DNA of 64,000 nucleotides from Haberlea rhodopensis (taxonomy: Eukaryota; Streptophyta; Magnoliopsida; Lamiales; Gesneriaceae), in the NCBI GenBank assembly GCA_907163345.1, contig CAJQUN010000059.1:1758555-1822554 (forward strand), read 5' to 3'. Within the stretch, counting starts at the first letter, position 1. Every line of letters starts with the position of its first letter. Below are positions 21,973 to 31,942 of the stretch, piece after piece. Below the pieces are notes generated by a model. The model did not search any database. It saw nothing but the letters and a program-made list of their open reading frames with translations, and was not told the DNA's origin. Made by a program: the position numbers and the translations under genes.

Positions 21973-23552
21973 GCAGATGTTTTGGAGAGACAGATTGCAG
22001 ATGCTATATATAAATTAGAAGACGACCTCAAGTCTTTTATATCCACTGAATCGATATCAATGTTGCAAGTTATGAAAATGTAAAACAAGATATTAGCTAT
22101 TTTGTGCGTCCAGTGGAGTCCATGGATTTCGGCCATTCCATGAAAGCTAGAGGACGATCGAAGAAGACATGACTCGAAATTATACGCAAAGAGTTGGAGT
22201 TCAAGGAGATTAAAGAGGATATTCAGACCGATAGATGCGCTTGGAGAATACTGACGCACGTGTCCGAGCCGACTTGATTATCTTATTGTTCATGTACCCC
22301 AATTCTTGGATTAAAAGCTTATTTATTGTTGTTGTTGTTGTTGTTGTTGTTGTTATTGTTGTAAGGAAGATCAAGGTGAATACTCTGGAATTCAACACGA
22401 TAGGAGAGGATCAATTAATAGCTAGCAATTACTCGTTGAGGTGATCAAAAAAACTAGATTGTGGGATTTGACCACGACATCATTGCACTGATGGAACGAC
22501 TGACTGACGATACTTCAAGCCTGCAAGTTCTTTTGATTGTTGGGATGCGGGGTATCGGTAAGACTATTCTTGTTAAAGAAGTTCACAGAAGACCAGTTAT
22601 TCATGAATTTTTCAAAATGTCTGCTTTTGTAAAGATTGGTCAAAGATGTAGTGTTCGAAAAAACATGCTAGACACTCTAGTTCAAATTGTTAGGTCTCAA
22701 CTGGCTAATTGAATGGAGAAACTGATGATCAATTATGTTCACTTATATACAGGAGCTTGTACGGTCAGAAGTACTTGACTGTGTTACACGATATTTGGAA
22801 CTTAAAGACATTGCATGAGTTAAAATTGATCTTTCCAGATAATCGAAATGGAAGTCGAATTGTAATTACGACTACTCTATTAAAAGTAGCTACTTATGTG
22901 AACCCACACGATGGTACTTATGTTATGTAATTCATGAATCTCACTGAATGTTGGGCTCTACTTTAGAATGTGACATTTGCTGAAAGTGAGTCATGTCCTC
23001 TTGAACTAGAAAGTCTTGGAAGGAAGATAGCCCAAAATTCCCAAAAACTTCCTATCGAGATCATATGGGTTGGTAGTCTCCTGTCTAAGCGTGAGAAACT
23101 AAAGAGTTCGGGAAAGAAGTTGGAGAAAATTACAGTTCATATTTTGACGTTGATGATGATGATAAGATGCCATTACTCAAGATATTTTCTTCGAGTTACG
23201 ACAATTTGCGGTAAAAGCATGTTCGTTTATATGGGTTTTTTCCCACAAATTATGCAATCTCTGCCTCGAAACTTATCTAGCTATGAGTTTGTAATGGATT
23301 TCTTGAACCAAAATTACTTGGGAGCTTAAAACATATGGCAAAGAATTGCTTGCGGGAACTTGTTGATGGAAGCATTGTTATAATTCACGAGCAAAGCTCG
23401 ACAGGCGAAATTAAAACATGTCGAGTTCATCATTTATTTTGGCATTTGTGTGTCACTGAGGTGGAGAAGATCAAGTTTTTTCATGTGATAAATGGTCATG
23501 CCAACGTCTTTCCGAAAGCCAAAGGCATCGTCGTCGGCTGTGCATCCGTAAG
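21973..23552 (+). pseudogene. NBS-LRR (CNL, Rx/R1-like) fragment, right arm of inverted repeat
   Basis: Plus strand counterpart of the left arm, diverged by roughly 10-20 percent by eye. It has the N-terminal LERQIADAIYKLEDDLKSFI, an intact P-loop GMRGIGKT (22541-22564), RNBS-A-like SAFVKIGQRC, kinase-2 YLTVLHDIW (Asp to His), RNBS-B GSRIVITTT, GLPL-like LPIEIIWVGSLLS and an MHD-region CRVHHLFWHLC (~23418). Stops and frameshifts throughout (for example 22710, 22928). An RTE LINE 3' end is inserted at about 22115-22361. Confidence 0.85.
22115..22361 (+). mobile_element. 5'-truncated RTE-type LINE with TTG tail
   Basis: In frame from 22152 the reading is GRSKKT, stop, LEIIRKELEFKEIKEDIQTD and RCAWRILTHVSEPT, stop at 22275-22277: the C-terminal end of plant RTE LINE ORF2. 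A short 3' UTR and about twelve TTG-type triplets (22326-22361, one interrupted) follow, the usual RTE tail. The left arm of the inverted repeat lacks this insert, so insertion came after, or independently of, the duplication. Confidence 0.75.
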
Positions 23553-23591
23553 ACTTCCAATATAATACAAGGATGGATCAGCCAAGAATTC

Positions 23592-24205
23592 GCCGCCATC
23601 ATCATGATATTTAACATTTACTTCTAAAGGCGTATCAGTTGTTCCTCCATGTTGAAGACCAGCCAGGGTAACCAAATCTTGTGTGTACTTGCGGATATAA
23701 AAAGATTACAGCCGCGGTACAAAGCAGTTCAAGACCCAAGAAATACGTCAATGGTCCCATATCTTTCATATGAAACGGATTTTGAAGGTGTTCATGTAAC
23801 TTAGAAATCAAGGCGGAGTTGGTTCCTTATCATCGACGTCTTAAACTCTTGGGTCGCGAACTCTGTTAGTAATGTCGTGAAGATATGTTTCGAGACGAGG
23901 GCAGTGATATTCAAAGATCTGAACTAGTGCGGGCATCTGTGTCAAAGGATTTAAAACATGACACAGGAATATATCAATTCTTACACATACCTCCAATCTC
24001 GGTTTCACTAACAAAATCTAGGAGGATACTCAATTGAGGGATACGAAGGGAAGCCACTGAACTTTGGAATAAAAGAACATGTATTGGGCTGGTGGCAAAT
24101 GGCAATGAAAAGGAAGTTATTGGTCGATTGGTAGAAATGGATATAAGAGATCTTGAAGCAGTTGTAAACCACAAAAGACAAAGTGGTGTGGATGGAGGTG
24201 CCAAT
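23592..24205. other. Degenerate sequence after the resistance-gene arm
   Basis: Probably decayed continuation of the NBS-LRR gene on the plus strand, but no leucine-rich repeats can be read with confidence. No other family recognised. Confidence 0.3.
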
Positions 24206-25390
24206 GTGAGTTTACGAAGATTGTGAGTTTCAATATTAGAGGGTTAGGGGGAGGGTAGAAAGGCGAGACCTCAGAGCTTTTGTGGTGAAAGAAGGGATAG
24301 ATCTCTTATGTATACAATTGACGAAGATTGGGTTGATGACGAGATATTTGTAAGTCTATTTGGGGAGATGAGAATTTCAATTGGGTATACAAAGGGACAA
24401 CTGACTCAGCAGGAGGTCTTTTATGCATTTGGAGAGAGGATATCTTTGTAATGGAAAGTTGTTGGGGGTAAAGATGGGATTCTTGTTGTTGTTTGGCTAT
24501 GGGGGAAAAAAACCAAAATGCCACATTGTCAATGTCAACTTACCAGTTTGCTTTGAAGAATGATCTCTAGGAAATTATAACCGACAAATTGTTAGATTTA
24601 AAGAAGGATGGGTAATGCATTTGTGGGGATTTTAAAGCGATTCACCATCGATTGGAGGGAAGAGGTAGAAATGTGAATTTCACTGATCGTTGAATCACTG
24701 ATTTTGACGTTTTCATAAATCAGGTGGGGCTCATTGACTTACCATTGGTACGGAGAAAGTATACGTGGTACACCTCATGGCTCGTGTCTTAGTCGACTTG
24801 ATCGATTTCTTATCTCACCTTTTGTCGTTACAAGAGTGGCCGAATGTAACACAATGGGGGCATGCATCGTACACTATCAGATCACTGAACAATGATGCTC
24901 AAAACTCAGACAGGTGATTGGGGTCCAAAACCTTTTAGGGTCTTTGACGCTTGAGTGCAGCATTAGGATTCCAAGGACTTGGCTGAAAAAGAATGGAAGA
25001 GCCTATACGTTCAGGGGTGGGGCGGATTCATTCTGAAGGAAAAACTGAAATTGATGAAGAGTAAGTTAAAAGATTGGAATAAGGAGGTCTTTGGGGTGGT
25101 GGATGACAACATTGAAGGAGCTAAATTGAAAATCCGATGAAATTGCTGACCACAGAGAGTTATCGACAGGGGAGGGCCACCTTGCATCGGACTGATGTAA
25201 TTAAACTTCAAGAACAAATTGGGCTGAATGATTCTCTCACGTATCAGAAAGCCATACTTAATGGATAAAAGAGGGAGATGAAATTCAAGTTTCTTTCATA
25301 AGTATATTAATCGAAGAAGGAAGAGAAACGAGACCATGTGTTAGGGACTTAAAGATTCTTATGGGCTGGTTCAATGGCCACACAATATGG
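24206..25390 (+). pseudogene. L1-type LINE ORF2 fragment (endonuclease to RT start)
   Basis: Plus strand readings in shifting frames: FNIRGLGGRVERRDLRAFVV (AP-endonuclease start, ~24231), GTTDSAGGLLCIWREDIFVM (~24400), CGDFKAIHHRLEGRGRN (the GDFN/N box region, ~24635), VRRKYTWY (~24750) and LKLMKSKLKDWNKEVFGVVD (the pre-RT segment, ~25050). Stops and frameshifts are frequent. It ends around 25390 before the RT palm. No poly(A) tail seen. Confidence 0.8.
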
Positions 25391-26724
25391 AAGGAAATAG
25401 AGATGAAAACGCAATTACGAAGAAAATATAAAGGAAATTGGTAAGAACTTTGATTGAATATATGCTGAAGTGTGCTGAAATATGAAATATGAAAAGAAAA
25501 ACTCTCAGAGGTTTACTCTGTACAAGGACGAATCCTTCCCCTAGATACAGCTAGTAACAAACATGCAAATAAAATGACAGGATGAATCCCCACAGCCATC
25601 TCTTGGTTCACACTTTATTCCCCTCACCCCTCCTCTATATTCTTCCAACCACTTGGGACTCTTGGGCTTAGGCCCAATATATTAGGGCTCGTAAGAATCT
25701 TTAAGCCCCTAACACATTGTGTTACAAACATTACAATATAAAACAGTAAATAAAGCACATATATTAGCTATGTGATTTTCTGAAGTAACTCGGAGCTTGA
25801 CAACCTCGCAATTTGATATAATCAAAGTGTTTGGCTGTGTGTGGTCAGTCTAATCAAGACATAAACAAGGTAGTTAGCTCGATAGAGTCAAATAAAGGAA
25901 TGTAAAGCAAAAGCTGTAAATTTAAAATGGACGTATTTACATAGCTATATGAAAGCTCCAAAATGTTCCATTAGGCAGTAATGTTCCGTATCTTTAGACA
26001 ATAAATAAAAAAAATGAAACCATCAATCACCAAAAAAGAAAAGAAAATAAACTTCTTTAACTCCAAATGCCTATGAAGCATTGAAAATCTGTGGATTATG
26101 CATCCACAATGAAATATAATTAGCTTTATCTTTGTTTTTTTAATATTATAGGAAACCACACATTGAAGTAAAAAAGATTGTACAATTGCAGCATAACCAG
26201 CATTTTTTGGAAAAAAAATCAGTCAAAAAAATATAACAGGATTAAAATGAATGTAATTCAATAGCCCATGGCTAATAACCTAATACTGATTAAAATTTAA
26301 AGTCAAAACATAAATGAAAGAACACGAGACGACAGTCTTGGAAAAGCTTGAGAACCACACTGGAAGCAGGCCATTTCCCCCCAACTCCAAAGTAAACTAT
26401 ATGCAATTTGTGCACACGTCCCAAATACAAGTGACCGAAACATATATGTGCGTATATAAACCTATCATATAGTACCTCAGTTGTAGTGGTTGACAGTGAT
26501 ATATAATATCAGTTTCAGGTATTCATGGGTGGGGTAGAGGGGATCCTTGATTCTTCCAGATATTTAGTCTAAGAGCTATCCATTTGTCAACTGTACAATC
26601 AATAGCAACTCCACACAATATAATCTTTAACTAATGGTACCAACCATAAATAGCAGGCATTAGTACCTAGAAAATTATCATGGAATTAATTTGGAAAACT
26701 CACGGACAAGATGAGAATGCTTAC
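25391..26724. other. Noncoding stretch, probable intron and debris
   Basis: No exon of the MSI4-like gene could be read on the minus strand here. Around 25450-25730 lies unassigned sequence with a gggcttaggcccaat dyad; the rest is AT-rich and may be intron 2. Confidence 0.4.
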
Positions 26725-27682
26725 TTGTTCAGATAGATAAAGATGCTGTTTGGTCTTGTCGTTTCTTTGCTCAAGAACTGGACCCCAACTGTGACCATGA
26801 AAAGCCATCGTAGTGAACTATCATTACATTGTTTTCACGTGTAATTGTGTATCATAAACAGTACAACAATAAGCACAGACTGAACAGTACATCCTACGGA
26901 CAGAACAGATATTCCAGCTAACAAGAAAAGAAAAAAAACAGTCTCAACTTGGGCTCACACTCCTGTCAGGTGTAGAGAAATAAAGTTAATGCTCATTGGA
27001 GGCAATAGAATGTGCCAATCACCATAACACAACAAAATTCGTAACAATGAATTCAATACCGCTAGTTGCAAAAAAGAAAGTTCCTAAAACCCAATCAGAA
27101 ATCGAATCACATGGTATGAGCACCAGATAAGTATTTTGTCTTTCGAAATTCAAACCATTTCACCAGTTTAACCCCAACTCCCCAAGTATGACTAAAACCT
27201 TAAACCACAGTACGACGGATTTCAAACAACACATATACTTAGTTTTCTCTTTCGTTTCCTTCATCATACCAAAATTTTTTTGACTGCAAACGAAGACCTC
27301 GCAACCCTAAGTAAAATAATACAATGCGGAAAGTTATACCAGCAAGAGAGAGACGGCCAAACTAGGTTATGATGCGCGAGCCAGTCGTATAGCACCGGTA
27401 CAAGCAACTTCCAGTGCGCGCGACTTTCTTCGGCAGCAGCATATTTCTTTTCTCCGCCTGAACCTCTCATTTTCGGCTGCGCCGCTCCTCCCCCACCGCT
27501 CAACTTCCAGTGCGCGCGACTTTCTTCGGCAGCAGCATTTTTCTTTTCTCCGCCTGAACCTCTCATTTTCGGCTGCGCCGCTCCTCCCCCACCGCTGGAT
27601 TCTTTCTCCTTTCTCCTTTAAATTTTGTGGAACTCTTCGGCCTCCCACGCTTCTTCAGCTCAGTAGTCGGCGTAGCCTCCAT
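26725..27682 (-). pseudogene. MSI4: MSI4/FVE-like WD40 gene: first two exons
   Basis: Exon 1 (27682-27340) starts MEATPTTELKKRGRPKSSTK, like the basic N-terminus of MSI4/FVE, and ends LVPVLYDWLAHHNLVWPSLS before a GT donor at 27339. Exon 2 (26788-26725) reads GPVLEQRNDKTKQHLYLSEQ between an AG acceptor and a GTAAGC donor. In exon 1 the frame of the start codon does not match the frame of the WD40 part: a one-base change is needed in the purine-rich run near 27605-27620. A 96-bp in-frame duplication lies between. Exons that should follow (the TDG/NTLVIANCEV part onward) are missing; 3'-side exons reappear 9 kb away at 17623. Confidence 0.8.
27405..27596 (-). repeat. 96-bp tandem duplication in MSI4-like exon 1
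   Basis: Two adjacent copies, for example cgactttc at 27421 and 27517, with one coding difference (Asn against Tyr after GEKK). Each copy encodes 32 residues (MRGSGGEKK..AHWKL..AAQPK), so the repeat keeps the frame. Confidence 0.9.
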
Positions 27683-27865
27683 TTTCCCTCCTCCGGTTTT
27701 TGCCTCTCCCTCTCGTTGGTGCTATTTCCAGAGCTGGTGAAAATTTCAAAAGGAGCTCAGTACAGAGTAGTGGGGTGAAGTCATCAAGGCTTTGTTTGGC
27801 ACAACCATTCGTCAAATTCAATTCCAAAAACACATTGGGAAGGACTCAGGGTGCTTATTGGGCCG

Positions 27866-28020
27866 GACCATCCGGAACCGGACCGGTCGGTTCCAGTTCC
27901 GAATCGAAATCGGGTGGTCCGGTTATAAACCGGAATCCGATCCGGGTTTTACCCGGATCGGATCGGTTCCATAGATTCGGAACCGTCAATCCGATGGTTC
28001 CAGTTCCGATCCCTTGTTCA
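27866..28020 (+). promoter_or_regulatory. hAT subterminal motif array
   Basis: About ten short motifs (GGACC, CCGGAACCGG, GGTTCC, CCGGTT) in both orientations, plus a perfect 9-bp dyad GATCCGGGT/ACCCGGATC at 27939-27959. In hAT elements such arrays bind the transposase; the binding here is inference. Confidence 0.65.
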
Positions 28021-28088
28021 ATGGATTATTTCCTAACAAGGGAAGGGAACCAGTGAAAAAGAATATAAAAAAAAATAAAAATTATGTT

Positions 28089-28174
28089 GGCCAACGGCAT
28101 TGTAGCCGTTGGCCACTGGACTGGGCAACGGTTTCATAAAAAAAAAAAAATAAAAAAAAAAATTTCTATATAAA
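28089..28174 (+). promoter_or_regulatory. Dyad and TATA box before the hAT transposase
   Basis: A perfect 10-bp dyad GGCCAACGGC/GCCGTTGGCC with a 6-base spacer (28089-28114) is followed by A-rich tracts and a TATATAAA box at 28167-28174, about 100 bp before the first ATG at 28274. Confidence 0.6.
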
Positions 28175-28273
28175 CCTCATTTTTCCTCTCCAATTTTTCA
28201 TCTCCAACTCTCTTACTCTTACAATCCTAATCTTTTATTCAATTATCTCATTTTTCCATATTCCACTAATACG

Positions 28274-30327
28274 ATGTCATCTCTTCTACTGGTCGTGGTG
28301 GTTCCTCAAATCCACATTTATTCCAAGAAAATTATGATATTTTTGCCGAGTTTGATAATGCATATGATGTTGAAGAAGCGGAACACGTTGCAGAACCGGT
28401 GGCCCCCCAAAATTCGGCCCCCGGCGGGTCATCCGCGACTACTGCCGCTTCGAGTCGTACGAGTAACCGTCCCAAACGAAGCAAGGTATGGGATCATTTT
28501 GACGTCGAGATAAAACCTGGTACGAACGAATCTGTTGTTATTTGTAAAATATGTAAAACCAGATATAATTATAAAACAGGTGGTTCCGCTGGCGGTACCG
28601 AAACTTTTAAGAAACATCTAGTTAAAAAACATAATTTTGATGATGTTACTTTACAACCATTAGGTAGAGAACCAATCCAACTTCAAATTAATCCTCAGTC
28701 TGGCACTAATTTTATCTTAACACCGGAAAGGAACAAAAGATTATTCGTTCGTTTTATTGTAAGATGTGAACTTCCCTTTTTGTTTTCTGAAAAATATGGT
28801 TTTATTGAATTTTCTTCTGGTATCCAACCATGTTTTAGACATATTTCTAGGCATACTTTGAAAAGAAATATTGTGGATGTGTTTCTTGATTACCGTAAGA
28901 CTTTAGTTGATCATCTTTCTTCTATGAACTGCAGATTAAGTTTAACTACTGATATTTGGACGAATACCGCACTACTTTCTTTTCTTGTTATTACTTGTCA
29001 TTGGGTTGATGATAACTTGTGTTTGCAGAAAAGAATTTTGTCACTGGATGAATTAAAATCTGCACATACTGGTTTTCAAATTGCTAAATTTATTGTTAAT
29101 GTTTGTAGATTTTATGGAATTGCAGATAAAATTTGTTCGATACACTTGACAACGCTTCAAATAATAACGCGGCAATGCGTGAACTTAAAATATATTTACG
29201 ACCAATGCTTAATGGTGTTTTTTTCCATGTTATATGTGCATGCCATATAATTAATTTAGCAGTAAAAGATGGTTATGAAGATGCTGAATGTAGTAGCATA
29301 GACAAACTTAAAAACGGTTGTCAATGGATACGACAGTCACGCATTAAGCGTGATTGGAATCCACATACGCGTGCAAGTCAGAACCTTCGGTTTACTCTTT
29401 TTCCACCGCCCATTGTAAGTCGATGGAATTCTTTGCACAAAATGTTAGAATCGATGTTACCTTATCAATATGCTTTAACTTCTTTTTATGACTCTTATCA
29501 AATGCCTGAAAGTAATGAAAGTTATTTATTATCTGATAAGGATTGGTTTTTTGTTAATAATTTAACTGCTTTATTATCAACCTTTAAAGATGCAACATAT
29601 CGTTTCTCCGGTGTTTGTAATCCTACTTCTCATTATTTTCTTCCACTTTTATTTAACATGTTTTGTAAATTTATTGAATTTAGAGATGATATTGAGTTGA
29701 CGTCGTTTGTTTATCGTATGGATGAGAAGTTTAAAAAATATTGGGAACAAATTCCACACGTGCACTGTATATCTACATTGTTAGACCCAAGTCAGGGTGT
29801 AGGATCTTTCGATACTTTCTTTGAATATTACAGTACGTTTTTGGATAATGATGTTGACGATCAAAAGACGTCAATCATGCATTCTCTCCGAAATATGTTT
29901 GGATTGTACCATAGTGAACAGGGACAGAGCTCATCGGCACGTGTAGTAGGAGGAGAAGAAGAAGATGCTAGTCAGTCACGAAGCGGAGGGATTAATCTGT
30001 TGCGGAGCCTTGGAAGAAAGAAGCGGAGTGTTATCTACTGCTTCAAATGAGTTGCAGTTCTTCCTGGGTCAAATATTCATTACAGATGAAAATTTTGACG
30101 TACTAGAGTGGTGGAAAGCAAACGCAAGACAAAATCCAGTCTTAGCCAAAATGGCTAGAGATGTATTTGTAGTCCAAACATCCAGTGTCGCATCAGAGTC
30201 GGCATTTTCAACTTGTGCTCGGCTCATTGGAGACTTTAGAGTTTCTCTACAAGCAGAATCATTGTGCATGCTTACGCTGCTAAGAGATTGGTTCGATGCT
30301 GAGAGAAGAAATAAGAGAGAAGGATGA
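28274..30327 (+). pseudogene. hAT transposase (BED finger and hATC domain), frameshifted
   Basis: The first ATG (28274) enters a frame that does not match the family, so the N-terminus is shifted. From 28399 a BED-type zinc finger is seen: KVWDHFDVEI, CKICKTRYNY, then a TETFKKHLVKKH end (CXXC with H-X4-H). The RNase H-fold part starts with LTTDIWTNTALLSFLVITCH (~28960). A frameshift near 29130 moves the reading to FDTLDNASNNNAAMRELK, and a second near 29990 moves it to the C-terminal hATC dimerisation domain (FDVLEWWKANARQNPVLAKM, VASESAFSTCARLIGD). Ends at 30327. Inactive as it stands. Confidence 0.85.
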
Positions 30328-30484
30328 ATCGACGAGTTCGACAATGAAAGTTCCGAAGAAGAAGAAGAATTGGCCAAGACTATACTTATAAATTATGATG
30401 AATAATGTATTTTTATTATAAATTTCAAATTATGTATCTTTTATGTTGTTTTTCATATTCAATAAATGATGTATTTTTCCTTTA

Positions 30485-31942
30485 AGATTTGGGTTAAATT
30501 ACGACAGAATTACAGGAATTACATGTGATTTCCTGAATAATTCATATTTAATTATTTGTTTCAATTATGGTAAATTACGACAGAATTACAGGATTTAATT
30601 TCTTGGAATTATATTTAGCCCGGATATAGAATAAATAAACCCGTGTTGAATTTATTGTGTAAAATAAATTTAAAGAAGTTTTAGCAATATTAAATTAGTT
30701 GGATTTAAATGAAAATATATATTTATGTGAAGTGGTGATATTAAATGGTAGGAATTTAAGTTTTAAAAAACAAAACACACATTCTCTCTTCCCTCAACAC
30801 TATCACACCCGCCCCCTTCGATTTCCCCCCCTCCATTTTCCTCCCCCTTCACGTCAACCACTCCCCACGCCGTAAGGGAAGATGCCAGCTTGGTTTTAAG
30901 CACGATTTCCACTCAGGTTTGTGTATGAACGATGCTACATTGTCTCTTGGTTATTTACTCATCTTTTATTTTGATATTTTTAGCCATTTTTTATGCATTT
31001 CTTTGTGCGATTTTGGGGCCTCGTTTTGTTGGATTCACGTTGTAAGATGGCTCGCGGAGCGTATGTGTGTGTTATGCATGCTCTAGTGCGTGTATACCTA
31101 TTGTACTTGTGCGTGTGTGTGTAATTTAGTATATATGTGTGTGTATTTGCTGCAGTATATGTAATGTGTGCATAAATCCTACTGTAGGTGCATGTGTGTA
31201 CTTCAGCATGTATATGTGTATTGATTGTAGTGCGAACATAGATTACTGCATCGGTAGATACTGTTGTTGTGTTTAGACTTATACCTCATTAGATATTCAA
31301 TCCCCTTGTTCACATGCGTCGCATTCCAACATTGATGGCTCGAACTTTATTACTATTGTAGCATATGCGTGTATGCTCTTGCCATGGTATTGAGGCTGGT
31401 TTGTTTTCATGTTGTAGCCGTAGACTACTAGTTGAATTGTGTAGGTTCTTGTTGCATGTGTGAATAATAATTTCAAGGTATGAGTGAGTGCTGCTCCTAA
31501 ATGTTAAGAATGTTGGCTAAGTTGTAGGAACGAGGTGTATGGTGACATTAGAATGTAGTATGTATTTTATTGAGTTAAAATGATAAAAACCACGTCATTG
31601 AAAGATTAAATGATTAAATGACAACTGTATAAAGTAGATGTATAGTTACTCAGAGTAGTATCGATTACTTGATTATGTAACAAGATTCATTTCTTATCGA
31701 GTCGTTGATTGACAATATTGAATTGGAGTTGAGAAGTATATAATGATATCAATTGTATTATATATGAGCTAATATTGAGTTGATATAGATACTTCACGAG
31801 CCTCCGGACGACAAGGGAAACTTGTCATGTTGTCAACTTTAAGGTACGTATTGGCGTACAAGCATGTATGTTATGAAGTAATTGTATATTTATGCATACA
31901 TGTGAGTTTAATATGATGTGCAAATATAAGCTATTTTATATG
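30485..31942 (+). repeat. Long LTR-like repeat P, left part
   Basis: Noncoding sequence matched by 35591-37500 (copy Q) and, inverted, by 31943-34593 (copy S): for example the cacacattctctc..cccccttcg stretch near 30780 against 35850, and cctccggacg near 31800 against 37390. Near its start a 23-bp word occurs twice (30495-30517, 30571-30593). No coding frame; family of long Ty3/gypsy-type LTRs by structure. Confidence 0.65.

Larger units (their letters stand above)
27847..30484 (+). mobile_element. hAT transposon, right end missing
   Basis: The left end CAGGGTGCTTATTGGGCC has the hAT-type CAGGG start and is followed by a subterminal region crowded with CCGG/GGTTCC motifs. The transposase occupies 28274-30327. 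No inverted copy of the left terminus is found downstream; similarity to a hAT element fades near 30484 where an LTR-like sequence starts, so the right terminus is lost or too decayed to see. The element lies in the upstream region of the MSI4-like gene, about 165 bp from its ATG. Confidence 0.8.

Noticed and set aside
27700..28056. 118-codon plus-strand frame at the hAT left end
   Set aside because: It crosses the hAT terminus and subterminal motif array; composition explains the open frame.
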